Source: Paenibacillus sp. H1-7 (GTDB lineage: Bacteria > Bacillota > Bacilli > Paenibacillales > NBRC-103111). From it: a DNA stretch of 64,000 nucleotides. The stretch lies in the NCBI RefSeq assembly GCF_022354825.1, contig NZ_CP031168.1, positions 2,233,501 to 2,297,500 of the forward strand. The letters are read 5' to 3'. Shown in pieces: positions 36,730 through 47,230 of this stretch. The notes below the pieces were generated by a model. It did no database searches and was not told where the DNA came from. It saw nothing but the letters and a program-made list of their open reading frames with translations. Numbering within the stretch: position 1 is the first letter of the stretch; each line of letters starts with the position of its first letter. A program made the translations under genes and the position numbers.

Positions 36730-38262
36730 ATGCAGGTGACGTGGAAAAAGCGAATGACCGCTCTGATGTCTCTGGGTTTGACCGTCTCTATGCTGGCAGC
36801 ATGCTCCGATGGCGGAAGTGCGCCGGCGGCGACTAGCGGCAATCCGTCATCCGGCAAAGACGAGCCGCTCAAGCTTACGATGGCTTGGGGGCTGTATAAC
36901 GAGCTGCCGGATATGAACAACGCTTTCTGGATGGAGCTCAAGAAAAGACTGAATGTGGAATTGGACATTCAATGGATTCCGAGTGCGAATTACCAGCAGA
37001 AGCTGGAGCTGATGCTGGCAACGGGCGATATCCCGGAGATTGTGATGGGCGTGGGCTACAATGTCCCTACCTTTTACAAAGCGATTGAGAACGGCATGTT
37101 CTGGGATCTGACCCCGTTCCTGGGCGACTTCAGCAAATACCCGAATTTGAAAAAAAATAAGGAAACCGGAGTATTCGACTACAATTGGGTCAACGGGAAA
37201 ATTTACACGCTGCCGCGGATGCGGTCGCAGGTGCATTCGAGCCTTTTGATGCGCAAGGATTGGCTCGATAAGCTCGGAATCCCTATGCCGACGACGCTAG
37301 ATGAGTACAAATCGGCCCTGCAGGCGATCGTCAAAGCCAATCCGACCGGACAAAACCCGATCGGACTAACCACGCATAGCGTGCTGAATGGCGCCAAAGA
37401 CGTCTTTATGCCCGCCTTCGGCGTCTATGACCTGACACACGATAAAGACGGAGGACTGATCCGCGATGTGCTAACACCACAGTATGCCGATATGATCGAA
37501 TGGTTCCGCGGCTTGTACGCGGATGGGCTGATGCCCAAGGAGTTCTCGACGATGAAGGAGCCGCAGTCTCTCGATTTAATCAGCTCGGGCAAAGCGGCTT
37601 CAATCGGGTATGTGGTCCGGGCGGATTGGCAATATACCGAATCGAACCGCAAGCTGGACCCGAACGCTTACGTCAGATCCGCCGTATTGAAGGGGCCGAA
37701 GGGATACGCGATCAATCTGCGCTCCAACTTTGCTCCGGGCATGTTTATTTCCAGCAAGGTTCCGGAGGAGAAGGTGAGACGGATTCTCGATTTATATGAG
37801 TCCACCGCGACAGCCGATTTCTTGAAGTTCGGGGAATACGGGATTGAAGGAGTCCATTACAATATGGTGGACGGATATCCGAAGATGACCGATCTGGGAA
37901 GCAAGGAAATGGTCATTTCCAGCTATGACCCATGGGTACTGACCTATGACAGCGGTTTCAAAATTAGGAATGTCAATGCGCCGCCTGAATTTAACAAAGA
38001 AACGGAAGCGATGGTGAAGGATTGGACGGAGAAGGGCAAGCTGAATCCGTTCAGCTATCTCCTGTCGGATAGTTTCAGCGATATATGGCCGAAATACCAG
38101 GACGAATACGATACGAAAACGGTGCAGGCCATCATCGGTAAAATTTCCATGAACGAGTTCCGGGCTTATCAGGAGCAGCTGCGAAATTTACCCGAAATGA
38201 AAAAGGCGTTCCAGGAATTCGCTAAATCGGAGAAGGAATTTGCTGCAAATAAAGGCAAGTAA
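36730..38262 (+). CDS. Sugar-binding lipoprotein, second module
   Basis: The 510 aa protein has lipobox LAAC (Cys about 25) and a solute-binding domain of the same family as the protein at 25365 (shared RKDWLDKLGIPMPTTLDEY block and a late GIEGVHY motif). It opens the second sugar module. Its partner permeases are probably those at 41819 and 42806, although a dehydratase and a regulator intervene. GAAGGGAGAAG precedes the ATG. Confidence 0.87.
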   Translation: MQVTWKKRMTALMSLGLTVSMLAACSDGGSAPAATSGNPSSGKDEPLKLTMAWGLYNELPDMNNAFWMELKKRLNVELDIQWIPSANYQQKLELMLATGDIPEIVMGVGYNVPTFYKAIENGMFWDLTPFLGDFSKYPNLKKNKETGVFDYNWVNGKIYTLPRMRSQVHSSLLMRKDWLDKLGIPMPTTLDEYKSALQAIVKANPTGQNPIGLTTHSVLNGAKDVFMPAFGVYDLTHDKDGGLIRDVLTPQYADMIEWFRGLYADGLMPKEFSTMKEPQSLDLISSGKAASIGYVVRADWQYTESNRKLDPNAYVRSAVLKGPKGYAINLRSNFAPGMFISSKVPEEKVRRILDLYESTATADFLKFGEYGIEGVHYNMVDGYPKMTDLGSKEMVISSYDPWVLTYDSGFKIRNVNAPPEFNKETEAMVKDWTEKGKLNPFSYLLSDSFSDIWPKYQDEYDTKTVQAIIGKISMNEFRAYQEQLRNLPEMKKAFQEFAKSEKEFAANKGK

Positions 38263-38280
38263 ACGGGGAGGATGAATCAT

Positions 38281-39375
38281 ATGGCTAAAATAACAAGCAT
38301 TGAAACCTTTGCGACACCATCCGTCGGCATCGTTCGGGTGCGTACGGAGGATGGGCTGGAGGGATACGGGCAGGTCGCGTCCTACCATTCCGATCTGTCG
38401 GCCCAAGTGCTGCACCGGCAGATTGCGCCTTACGCGCTGGGTGCCGATTCGGACGATATTGCAGGTTTGGCCGAGCGGATCGTAACCGGCGAGCACAAGT
38501 TCCCGGGCTCGTACATATGCCGCGCCGTAGGAGGAATAGATACGGCGCTGTGGGATCTCCGCGGCAAGCGGGAGGGCAAGAGCGTATGCGAGCTTCTAGG
38601 CGGCAAGCCGCGCAAGCTGGCGGTCTACGGCTCGAGCATGAGTAGGAATATTAAGCCGGAGGAGGAAGGCGAGCGGCTCAAGCGGCTGCAGGATACGCAA
38701 GGCTTCGGCGCGTTCAAAATCCGGATTGCCGACAACTTCGGCAACGATGTCGATCGCTGGCCGGGGCGTACGGAAGCGATCGTGCCGGCCGTTCGGCGCG
38801 CGATTGGCGATGACGCCGTGCTGCTGGTGGACGCCAACAGCGGCTATACGCCGAAGCGTGCCATCGAAGTTGGCCGCATGCTGGAGCAGTACCATGTAGG
38901 GCACTTTGAAGAGCCGTGCCCGTATCCCGAATTGGAATGGACGGCGGAGGTGGCTGCTGCGCTGACAATGCCGGTATCCGGCGGCGAGCAGGATTGCGAC
39001 TTGGCCCAGTTCCGTCGGATGATCCGGATGCAGGCAGTGGATATCGTCCAGCCGGATATATGCTATATCGGCGGCATCAGCAGGGCATTGGCTGTTGCCA
39101 AGATGGCCGAGGAGGCGGGCCTGCCTTGTACGCCGCATGCGGCGAACCATTCGCTCGTTACACTGTTCACGATGCATCTGCTGGGCGCCATCCCTAACGG
39201 AGGCCCTTTCATGGAATACAGCATTGAGGAAACCAAATGGCTGGACGGGTTGTATATGAACAATCCGTTTCAAGTGACGGACGGGCATGTGACGATCCCA
39301 GAAGAGCCTGGATGGGGAGTTACGATACGCCCTGAATGGCTGGAGAAAGCTGAATATAGGATTAGCTCCCTCTAG
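38281..39375 (+). CDS. Enolase-superfamily acid-sugar dehydratase, second copy
   Basis: The 364 aa protein has metal ligands in LLVDANSGY (D), [10 protein letters not shown] (E) and SGGEQDCD (E). The dyad region is [10 protein letters not shown] and CTPHAANHS. The acid-base motif reads FKIRIAD, that is K-x-R where the first copy has K-x-K. The ATG at 38281 is used because that at 38272 abuts the GGGGAGG site. It lies 18 bp after the binding-protein gene. Sequence and motif differences from copy one suggest a different sugar-acid stereoisomer. Confidence 0.85.
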   Translation: MAKITSIETFATPSVGIVRVRTEDGLEGYGQVASYHSDLSAQVLHRQIAPYALGADSDDIAGLAERIVTGEHKFPGSYICRAVGGIDTALWDLRGKREGKSVCELLGGKPRKLAVYGSSMSRNIKPEEEGERLKRLQDTQGFGAFKIRIADNFGNDVDRWPGRTEAIVPAVRRAIGDDAVLLVDANSGYTPKRAIEVGRMLEQYHVGHFEEPCPYPELEWTAEVAAALTMPVSGGEQDCDLAQFRRMIRMQAVDIVQPDICYIGGISRALAVAKMAEEAGLPCTPHAANHSLVTLFTMHLLGAIPNGGPFMEYSIEETKWLDGLYMNNPFQVTDGHVTIPEEPGWGVTIRPEWLEKAEYRISSL

Positions 39376-39436
39376 GGGGCTAGCGCGTCAGGAAGGATTA
39401 TAAAAGCCAAACCTCACCAAGTCTGGAGGGTTCCTA

Positions 39437-41761
39437 GTGGCAATATGGTTGCGAGAGCGATGGTCGGGCATGATCTCGGGTTGGTCCGATCTGCGGGGTC
39501 GTTTTTTTTACCGTCTCATCTGGCTGGGGTTAATTTCGGCTTGCATTCCTATCATATTGGCGGGGACGCTATATTATCAGATTGCGGTCAAGGAAGCCTA
39601 CCAGAAGGCCGAAGAAGAAAGCCGCGTTTCGCTGAAATTTGTCCAGGACCGGATGGAGTCCTTATTGGCCGGCATCGAATTGGAATCCTATCATCTGGCA
39701 TTGGATCCCTCCATCGTCCAATATCTGAGCGAGCCGGCGGACGACCATGAATTTCTGAGCAACAAACAGATGCTCGCCGCCCTAGAGCGGAAAAAAAACG
39801 CCAACGATTTCATCGGGGAGATCGTATTATACCGGCACGGCGATACCATGCTGAACTCGGTATATTACGGACAGATCCCGCTCGCCAACTATCCTTTCAT
39901 GAAGGACATCGACTTCGCCTTGAACACGGAGGCGCAGTGGCAGTATTTGCCGCAGGCTGAGCACAGCGGCTACCTGAGCCTGGTACGCAGGCTGCCGCTC
40001 ATGAGCAACAGCAAAAACATGGATCGGCTGATCTTTCACATCCGTGTCGATCTGCTGAAGAGTCAAATGAATGACAGCTACTTCTATTTTCCCGGGAAAT
40101 CACTGCTGGTGATGGATGCGACCGGCCGGGCCTTGTTCCATTCTCAAGGGCCTAATAAGCCCGATACCGGAGGCATGGGCACGGCGAACCTGCAGCGGAT
40201 TGTGGAAGAGCACAAGCCGGCGAATGTGTTTCTGTCGCAGGACGAAGACGGGCGAGAGAAGCTCTATTCCTATCAGAAAACGCCGTCGGGTCGGATCTAC
40301 ATCTCCTTGATTCCCAAGGAGGAGCTGTACAAGCAGCTCGGCTGGATTCGCTGGATGACGGTCTGCACCGTTCTGCTCTTTCTCCTCGTTGCCGTACTGT
40401 TAACGGTCTTCAACTCCATGCGGGTATACAGTCCGATTCAGCAATTACTGAATCATGGCAGAGATTTAAGTCTCGGTTCCGTTCAGCATCCCCGCAATGA
40501 AATCAGCTATATCAAGGAATGCCTGAACTATTTGAACCGAGAGACGAAGTCACTATCCACCTATTTACGGAAAATGGAGCCTGATTTGCGGGAGCGCTTT
40601 TTCCACAAGCTGTTGGAAAAAGGGTATGTGGATCAGGACCACCTGTTGAAGGAATGCTCTGCGCTGGCCATTTCGGTGACCGGTCCTTATGTTGTACTGG
40701 CCGTAGAGCAGGAAAACATCCATAAGGAGAAACGGTTTCTTCCCGAGGACAATGCCATCATCGGATTTGCCATGACGAATGTGATGACAGAGCTGCTCGA
40801 GGAGTATCCATCCTTAAGCGGTTACACGCTGAATACCAATAGACGCAGCGGGGTTGCCATCGTCAGCTCCAGGGATATGTCGTCTCTCGCCGGTGAGGCC
40901 AAGGAATATGCGGCAGCCGTGTGTCATGCCTTGAACCGCTTTCTGAAATTCAAGGTTTCCATTGGCATGGGGAGTGTGTGCGCTCATATTTCCGATGTCG
41001 AGTTATCTTACCGGGAGGCGAGAGCGGCGCTCGAATACCGGCTGCTCGACGATACCCGTCCGGTGCTATATATCGAGGAGTTAGAAAACGCGGAGCGGAA
41101 AATTCCGTCCTTTTACCCCCACCAGGAGGTGGAGGCGATTGTCGCAGCGCTGGTCAACCATGACGCGGGAGCGGCCAAGTCGGCCTTGAGGTCCTTTTCC
41201 CAGGCTGCACGCCTGTCCCAGTCCCACCTGATCACATATCAATCCTATTACCTTCTTCTGGCTTCCGTCATTCATGTGGTGGAGAGCCGGGGAGGCAGCA
41301 TCTTTCACGTACTGGAAAACAACCTATTCGATCAGCTAAGAGAAAGAAAGACCGCGACGGAAATATGCGACTGGTTCACGGAGGTCTGTTTCCCGCTACT
41401 GGATCGCATCATCGCCGAGAACGATCCGAGCCAGCTGGTCAAAGGAAAGTCCGACATCATGCACGTGTGCCAGTACATCCGGGAAAATGTCCAGTCCGAC
41501 ATTTCGCTCACGCAATGCTCCGAGATGCTGTCCATGACCCCGGCTTACGTCAGCCGGTTATTTAAAAAAATCATGGGGTTTACGTTTGTGGAATACGTCG
41601 TTACCTGCAAAATCGAGGAAGCCAAACGAATGCTTCTGGAAACGGATCTTACGCTTCATGAAATTGCGGCGTATATCGGCTATACGGAGCGCAACCTGAG
41701 CCGTATTTTTCAACGCTACATTCAATTGACACCCGGCCAGTTCCGTGCCAAATACCGCTAA
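39437..41761 (+). CDS. Membrane-bound AraC regulator, second module
   Basis: The 774 aa protein has the same plan as the regulator at 28922: TM about 28-50, extracellular sensor about 55-305, TM about 310-335, linker, then AraC HTH (about 675-770, TPAYVSRLFKKIMGFTFVEY and EIAAYIGYTERNLSRIFQRY). It starts at GTG 39437 behind TGGAGGG. It likely controls the second transport module by sensing the sugar outside. Confidence 0.86.
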   Translation: MAIWLRERWSGMISGWSDLRGRFFYRLIWLGLISACIPIILAGTLYYQIAVKEAYQKAEEESRVSLKFVQDRMESLLAGIELESYHLALDPSIVQYLSEPADDHEFLSNKQMLAALERKKNANDFIGEIVLYRHGDTMLNSVYYGQIPLANYPFMKDIDFALNTEAQWQYLPQAEHSGYLSLVRRLPLMSNSKNMDRLIFHIRVDLLKSQMNDSYFYFPGKSLLVMDATGRALFHSQGPNKPDTGGMGTANLQRIVEEHKPANVFLSQDEDGREKLYSYQKTPSGRIYISLIPKEELYKQLGWIRWMTVCTVLLFLLVAVLLTVFNSMRVYSPIQQLLNHGRDLSLGSVQHPRNEISYIKECLNYLNRETKSLSTYLRKMEPDLRERFFHKLLEKGYVDQDHLLKECSALAISVTGPYVVLAVEQENIHKEKRFLPEDNAIIGFAMTNVMTELLEEYPSLSGYTLNTNRRSGVAIVSSRDMSSLAGEAKEYAAAVCHALNRFLKFKVSIGMGSVCAHISDVELSYREARAALEYRLLDDTRPVLYIEELENAERKIPSFYPHQEVEAIVAALVNHDAGAAKSALRSFSQAARLSQSHLITYQSYYLLLASVIHVVESRGGSIFHVLENNLFDQLRERKTATEICDWFTEVCFPLLDRIIAENDPSQLVKGKSDIMHVCQYIRENVQSDISLTQCSEMLSMTPAYVSRLFKKIMGFTFVEYVVTCKIEEAKRMLLETDLTLHEIAAYIGYTERNLSRIFQRYIQLTPGQFRAKYR

Positions 41762-41818
41762 AGCATTCGCCTGCATACTGTATTCACTCCCGGCTTCCGG
41801 AAAGGAGATCTCTTCTAC

Positions 41819-42787
41819 ATGAAATACCCGACTGAAGTTTCTTCTGCTTCGGCTTTGTCCGGTCGCGTTAGCCGCAATGCCTCTAACCGGCTGTGGAAGC
41901 GAATCGTGAAAGGAAAATATATTTATTTGCTGGCTATGCCAGGATTTCTATTCCTGTTGCTCTTTAAATTCGTGCCCATGTGGGGCCTGCTGCTCGCATT
42001 TCAGGATTACAGCCCGTTTAAGGGGATTATGGGCAGCCAGTGGGTCGGCTTGAAGCATTTTGCCGATTTAATGGGCGATGCGAATTTTTACCGCATGCTT
42101 CGCAACACGTTGCTGATTAACTTGTTTGGGCTCGTGTTTTATTTTCCGCTACCCATTGTCCTTGCCTTGATGGTGAATGAGGTGCGGCATGAGCTGTTTA
42201 AAAAGATCAATCAATCGCTGGTGTATATGCCGCATTTTTTATCGTGGGTCATCATTGCCAGTATGACCTTTTTCATCCTGTCCACCGATATCGGGATTGT
42301 CAACAAGCTGCTGAATACATTCGGTTTGGCACCGATTCCGTTCTTGACGCAGTCCAGCTTTTTCTGGGGGCTGATCACGGGGCAGACGATCTGGAAGGAA
42401 GCGGGCTGGGGCACGATTATTTTTCTTGCCGCGATAGCCGGCGTGGACCCGCAGCGTTATGAGGCTGCCGTGGTGGACGGCTCTTCGCGGTTCCGCCAGA
42501 TATGGCATATTACGCTGCCCGCGATTCGTCCGACGATTGTCGTGCTGCTGATTCTGCGGCTCGGGCATATGGCCGATGTCGGCTTTGAACAGATTCTGTT
42601 GATGATGAATCCGCTGGTCCGGGAAGTGGGCGAGGTGTTCGATACGTACGCCTATACGCAGGGGATTTTGCGGGGACAGTTTAGCATCGGGGTCACCGTC
42701 GGTTTATTTAAGGGAGTGGTGGGCCTGGTTTTTGTCGTAACGGCCAATTATATCGTCAAGAAATTGGGCTATGAAGGCATTTACTAA
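41819..42787 (+). CDS. ABC sugar permease, LplB type, second module
   Basis: The 322 aa six-TM protein has the EAA loop YEAAVVDGSSRFRQIWHITL and is closely similar to the permease at 27004 through its whole length. AAAGGAG lies 11 bp before the ATG. It pairs with the next gene as a heterodimeric channel. Confidence 0.9.
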   Translation: MKYPTEVSSASALSGRVSRNASNRLWKRIVKGKYIYLLAMPGFLFLLLFKFVPMWGLLLAFQDYSPFKGIMGSQWVGLKHFADLMGDANFYRMLRNTLLINLFGLVFYFPLPIVLALMVNEVRHELFKKINQSLVYMPHFLSWVIIASMTFFILSTDIGIVNKLLNTFGLAPIPFLTQSSFFWGLITGQTIWKEAGWGTIIFLAAIAGVDPQRYEAAVVDGSSRFRQIWHITLPAIRPTIVVLLILRLGHMADVGFEQILLMMNPLVREVGEVFDTYAYTQGILRGQFSIGVTVGLFKGVVGLVFVVTANYIVKKLGYEGIY

Positions 42788-42805
42788 GCAAAGAGGGGAA
42801 TAAGC

Positions 42806-43684
42806 ATGAGCTTCGTGCATAAGAAAGGTTTGACCCTGTTTGATTATGTCAACTATTCGCTTCTCGGCATCATATCCATTCTGAGTATTTTCCCGTTTAT
42901 TTACGTCTTCAGCGTATCGCTGACAGACCCGGATACTTACATTCCATTTAAATTTTATTTGTTTCCGCAGGATTTCTCGCTGGCGTCCTATAAGTACATT
43001 TTATCGACCAACAGCTTTTTAAATTCGCTGAAAAGCACGGTCTTCGTCACTGCTGTCGGCACGGCGCTCAATCTAGTGTTTACGTTCACGCTGGCGTACG
43101 CTTTGACCAAAAAGCATGTGGTCGGCCGAAATTTCATGCTTGGATGCGTTATTTTTACGTTATTGTTTAACGCCGGGATTGTCCCCAACTATTTGCTGGT
43201 GAAGGAAATGGGGCTGCTCAACTCCTATTGGGCGCTGATCTTGACCAGCCTGACGAACGCCTGGACGCTGATCGTGGTCAAAAGCTTCATGGACGCGCTG
43301 CCCGATGAGCTGGAGGATGCGGCCAGAATCGACGGCTGCAACGACCTGTCGGTATTTCTGCGTGTCGTGCTGCCCTTATCGATGCCCGCGATTGCCACAT
43401 TCACGTTGTTTTTTGCCGTATCCCATTGGAATACGTATTTCAATGCGCTGATTTACTTGACCGACGCGAAGAAGTGGACGCTCCAGGTGCTGGTCAAAAC
43501 GCTCGTCATCGACTCGGAATCGTCCGGCATTGCGGTGGCCGGCTCGGCGGAGGATAAGATGATTCCGCAGGAAACGATCCGGATGGCAGCCGTCGTCGTC
43601 GCGATGCTGCCGATTCTCATCGTGTACCCGTTTTTGCAAAAATATTTCGCCAAGGGCGTCATGCTCGGTTCCATTAAGGGCTAG
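42806..43684 (+). CDS. ABC sugar permease, YtcP type, second module
   Basis: The 292 aa six-TM protein has the EAA loop LEDAARIDGCNDLSVFLRVV and ends YPFLQKYFAKGVMLGSIKG. It starts 18 bp after the LplB-type gene behind AGAGGGGAAT. It is homologous to the permease at 27990. Confidence 0.9.
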   Translation: MSFVHKKGLTLFDYVNYSLLGIISILSIFPFIYVFSVSLTDPDTYIPFKFYLFPQDFSLASYKYILSTNSFLNSLKSTVFVTAVGTALNLVFTFTLAYALTKKHVVGRNFMLGCVIFTLLFNAGIVPNYLLVKEMGLLNSYWALILTSLTNAWTLIVVKSFMDALPDELEDAARIDGCNDLSVFLRVVLPLSMPAIATFTLFFAVSHWNTYFNALIYLTDAKKWTLQVLVKTLVIDSESSGIAVAGSAEDKMIPQETIRMAAVVVAMLPILIVYPFLQKYFAKGVMLGSIKG

Positions 43685-43729
43685 GCGAAGCGGCCTTGCC
43701 ATTCATTTTTGTTCAGGAGGCGCAATTGT

Positions 43730-44857
43730 ATGAAAATTACTAATGTGACTTGTTTTCGAGCCAATGGCGTATTTGTCAAAATCGAAACGGATGAAGGCAT
43801 TACCGGCTACGGCGAAGGGTCCAGCTTTACTCCGCTGGCTGTGATCGGCATGGTGGAGGAACTGAAACCGTATATTCTCGGCGAGGACCCGCAACGGATC
43901 GAATATTTGTGGCAGGCCTGCTTCCGCCGTCTGTTCGCGCGGGGCGGCCCGGTGACCGGCTCGGCAATTGCAGCGATCGACATGGCCTTGTGGGATATTA
44001 AGGGCAAAGCGCTTAACGTGCCGGTCTATCAGCTGCTTGGTGGGCTGGCCCGTGAGAAAGTGAGGCTCTACGGGCATGTGACCGGTCATTCTGCGGAGGA
44101 GATTGCCGCAAATGCCAAGAAGTTGGCGTCAAAGGGTGTCACCGCGATCCGCTACCGCGGTTTTCACGACACAGACGATATCGACCTGCACGACCATAAG
44201 CGTGCGGTCCGGCAACAGATCGAATATACGGAAGCGATCCGCGCTGCGGTCGGCGACGATGTCGATCTCATTCTGGAATGTCACGGCCGCTACGATCCCG
44301 ACTTTGCGGTCATGCTGGCGGAAGGTGTCGCCAAATTCAAGCCGCTGTATATTGAAGACCCCATCCGCCACGAGAACCCGCAGGCGTTGAACCGGTACCG
44401 GCAGCATACGAACATACCGTTGGCCACCGGCGAACGCGGACATAACAAATACGATTTCCGCGAGCTGGTGGTAGACGGCCATGTCGATTATTTGCGCCCT
44501 GACGTCTGCTGGTGCGGCGGCATCACGGAGATCAAGAAGATCGCCGCATTCGCTGAGGTGTACAATATCAATGTCGTGCCGCACAACAACTGGGGGCCGC
44601 TCGGCACCTCGGCCAGCGTCCATATTTCACTGGCCATTCCGAATATTACGTTGATGGAGGGCTTTTGGGCCGATCCCGCCAAACCGTCGGATATCGTCTC
44701 CCCTTGGCCGCAAATCGTGGACGGCTACGCTTACCCGCCGGTCGGACCCGGACTCGGCATCGAATTTAATGAAGAAATCGCCGCATCCTATCCGCAGAAG
44801 CCGACAAGGGTGCTACCGAAGTTAAACGGGATCGATGGTTCAGTGCGGGATTGGTAG
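43730..44857 (+). CDS. Enolase-superfamily dehydratase, third copy (galactonate-dehydratase-like)
   Basis: The 375 aa protein differs from the other two. Its beta-strand-2 motif is AIRYRGFH (no KxK). The first ligand block is LILECHGRYD, where relatives of D-galactonate dehydratase have DFHGR. It continues IEDPIRHENPQ, ATGERGHNKYDF, LRPDVCWCGG and VVPHNNWGPLG. This is the pattern of the galactonate-dehydratase subgroup with Glu in place of the first Asp ligand. AGGAGG precedes the ATG at 43730. It closes the second module. Confidence 0.83.
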   Translation: MKITNVTCFRANGVFVKIETDEGITGYGEGSSFTPLAVIGMVEELKPYILGEDPQRIEYLWQACFRRLFARGGPVTGSAIAAIDMALWDIKGKALNVPVYQLLGGLAREKVRLYGHVTGHSAEEIAANAKKLASKGVTAIRYRGFHDTDDIDLHDHKRAVRQQIEYTEAIRAAVGDDVDLILECHGRYDPDFAVMLAEGVAKFKPLYIEDPIRHENPQALNRYRQHTNIPLATGERGHNKYDFRELVVDGHVDYLRPDVCWCGGITEIKKIAAFAEVYNINVVPHNNWGPLGTSASVHISLAIPNITLMEGFWADPAKPSDIVSPWPQIVDGYAYPPVGPGLGIEFNEEIAASYPQKPTRVLPKLNGIDGSVRDW

Positions 44858-44937
44858 GGAGCAACTTAACGCAAATGTTGGTCAGATGCTAGCAGTATAT
44901 GTAATCCATAAGAAAGAACAACAAACCATACCATATA

Positions 44938-44970
44938 AGAAGGAAGCTAGCTAGCTAGCTTCCTTCTTTG
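44938..44970. terminator. Perfect palindromic terminator after the second module
   Basis: AGAAGGAAGCTAGCT is followed by its own complement and then TT. It is about 80 bp after the third dehydratase. Confidence 0.8.
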
Positions 44971-44982
44971 GCATCTCTACTT

Positions 44983-45117
44983 GTCTAAGTTCAACAGCCG
45001 TGTCTGCTGGGTCAATTCTTAGAGGTTGTGGAGAAGAATAAGAAATTAAATAATGCTATTCAACTTATGTCTGAACGTTATAAAGCTGCTGATATACCAG
45101 AGCTAGCATCATCATAA
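44983..45117 (+). pseudogene. Unidentified coding remnant
   Basis: An open stretch reads VEKNKKLNNAIQLMSERYKA and ends IPELASS before TAA. It has no start or ribosome site and begins right after a terminator. It looks like the C-terminal tail of a lost gene that I cannot name. Confidence 0.25.
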
Positions 45118-45557
45118 CCATAACTGGCTGCCAAGCATTTAATTACGTAAAACGTTAATTTGACGAATTGAAATATGCGTTTTTAGTGTTGACGTACTGC
45201 ATGTGATTACCAAAAAACCAACTCCAAAGGTTAGGGCATGGGAGTTATCCCTTAACTTCGCTAATCGGTCTGGCTGCAAATTGCCGAGAGCCAGACCGAC
45301 TAGGTAGAAGGGTAGGCTAAGCTGCACATATTCCGTCGTCTGAAATTCGCTCGCTACAACAAACAGCGTAAGTAAAATCGATGGTAAGCGGCCCCATCAT
45401 CGCTAGCGATGCCATGGTCAGAGGCTCTCCCAGCAGACTGTCGGATGAACAAGAACTAATCCAAGAATAGTCGAAATCAGCTTCCGCCGGTAGGTGGGGG
45501 CTATTTGACGTTCACGTCAGGATAAACAACGCCAGCTCGCTTCCTGCCTCTCCACCT

Positions 45558-45763
45558 CTACTCCACGTTGAACACAGCCATCGCTTCTGGGCTTTCCTTG
45601 TAACCGATACGGATCGCCTTGGTTCGGAGAGCTGTTCTGCCCGGCTCCAGCCTCATGGGACCGGTGTACAACCTCCACCGCGGGTTGTCTCCTGCTTCCA
45701 TCGTATAAGCAATGGACGCTCCTTGGGTGGCACAGTACAGCTGCACGGACAGCAGCGCATGAC
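45558..45763 (-). pseudogene. Remnant of a chitobiase/FN3-associated C-terminal domain
   Basis: The minus-strand frame reads VQLYCATQGASIAYTMEAGD and ends with SPEAMAVFNVE. This resembles the C-terminal CHB_HEX_C-type domain found at the end of sulfatases and hexosaminidases. The enzyme body is gone. Confidence 0.45.
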
Positions 45764-45929
45764 AAGAACCTTATATCATTCCTGACAAAAGGGTACAAGA
45801 TAGTTCAATAATGATTCAATGCAGCCTGGTTGTATGTTCTGCTGCTTTTCAAAGCTCGATAAGCTACCGAGAAGGATACTTCGATGATGTATCGAATTAC
45901 GATAAGTTTGCCGTATATGAGGTGTAATT

Positions 45930-46104
45930 ATGGTCAAATATACTTGCCCATGTTGTGGGTACAAAGCTTTTACGAGGAAGAATATCGCGGTAAGCGCACG
46001 TATTTCATTAAAGAAGAGGATTTAGAGCAATACATCAAGGAGAACCCGGATGCCGGTAAGACCGAGACGATATACGACAAGCAGAGTGGGCTGTTCTTAT
46101 TTTA
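45930..46104 (+). pseudogene. Truncated CPCC-type cysteine-rich protein and fused debris
   Basis: A frame from 45930 starts MVKYTCPCCGYKAFT, the hallmark opening of CPCC proteins, then loses similarity. An overlapping frame to 46104 (EEEYRGKRTYFIKEEDLEQY) is unassigned. The stretch 46105-46790 shows more short open pieces but nothing I can name. Confidence 0.4.
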
Positions 46105-46797
46105 GCCTTTCGGTAAAGACAGTTTACTGGCCCGCATCGTCGAGTTCAAGAGAGTGAATATCCGTAAAATTGGTGCCAGGCTTAAAACAAACGATGATCA
46201 GGTTTGACGTATGAGGAAGCCCTGAAGAACGGTGGACCCCACTCCAATCTATAACGGAACGGAAGCCGGTGGATGGTTATGGTTATGCCCGTTTTGAATT
46301 CCCGACGCCATAGTCACTGGATTCCGTAATCTTCAATGTCATAGAAGAATTGTTTAAGCATGCAGGACCGGCGAATATGAGAATCACTCGTGAAGGAAGC
46401 ATGCTTGCAGTCGAGGTAAGGAAGTCAGTCCTGTTAGGTGTCATGCCGGAAACTCATCCTGATCTCATAGATAAGACTGAAACTCTTTCTGAAATCGGGA
46501 GAGATTATCTCCAAATACGATGGAACGCTCATTGATACTGGTTTATCGGCAGTAACAATTTTTATACAAGAAAAAGCAAGCCATCATCCGACAGGCGGAA
46601 GCAGAAGACATGTCGCTCCAGGAATGGATCGAGGAACGACTTCTGTTTTCGGAAGGCATGGCTCCTTTCTTAGATTACTCTTTGCCGAACGCCTGAAAAC
46701 AATTCGAGAATAAGAAAATCGCTTTTGTTTTCAGCTAGTCCAAAATGTAGAAGTGATTAGGAGAGTTTGATGAAAATAGCAGAAAGGGGAACTGTCA

Positions 46798-46875
46798 AAT
46801 GGTACATCAGAATCAACGGTTAGAGAATATTTCGCCTGAACAGGCTGGTATTTCGTCGGAGGGGTATTATTGACT
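46798..46875 (+). pseudogene. N-terminal scrap of a serine beta-lactamase-like hydrolase
   Basis: The frame reads MVHQNQRLENISPEQAGISS then EGYY and stops. The SPEQAGISSE part matches the opening of class-C beta-lactamase-like hydrolases. Only about 25 codons remain. Confidence 0.3.
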
Positions 46876-47026
46876 AACGGGGTGTCTACGTAGGCGGTCA
46901 AGAGAGCGCCATCGGCTGGCGTGATGCTCGAAAGACCTATATAGACGCGGTGCTCAGGAAGTGCTGTTGTGTGTATTTGGGCCTTCCGGGATTCGATGAC
47001 GCTTTCCAATAGGTCGCGTTCAAGGT

Positions 47027-47230
47027 AAGACGGGGTTTATTGATGATCCGAAGACAATCTACAACGCGCTCGATCACGATCTTGCTAAGGCTGCTTTCGA
47101 TACGATGGGTCAAGAAATACCGAAGGAAATTCAGTCTTGGGAGGAGTACTTGCCCACACTTTTGACCTTTTACAAGTATCCTGCACTCATAATCGATCCG
47201 GCCATCAGCGTAATCTACGCAGGAGACTGA
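47027..47230 (+). pseudogene. IS256-family transposase fragment
   Basis: The open stretch reads DPKTIYNALDHDLAKAAFDT, then IQSWEEYLPTLLTFYKYPAL and IYAGD before a stop. The SW----L-TFYKYP--I pattern is that of the region before the last catalytic residue of IS256/Mutator transposases. Both ends are missing. Confidence 0.5.
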
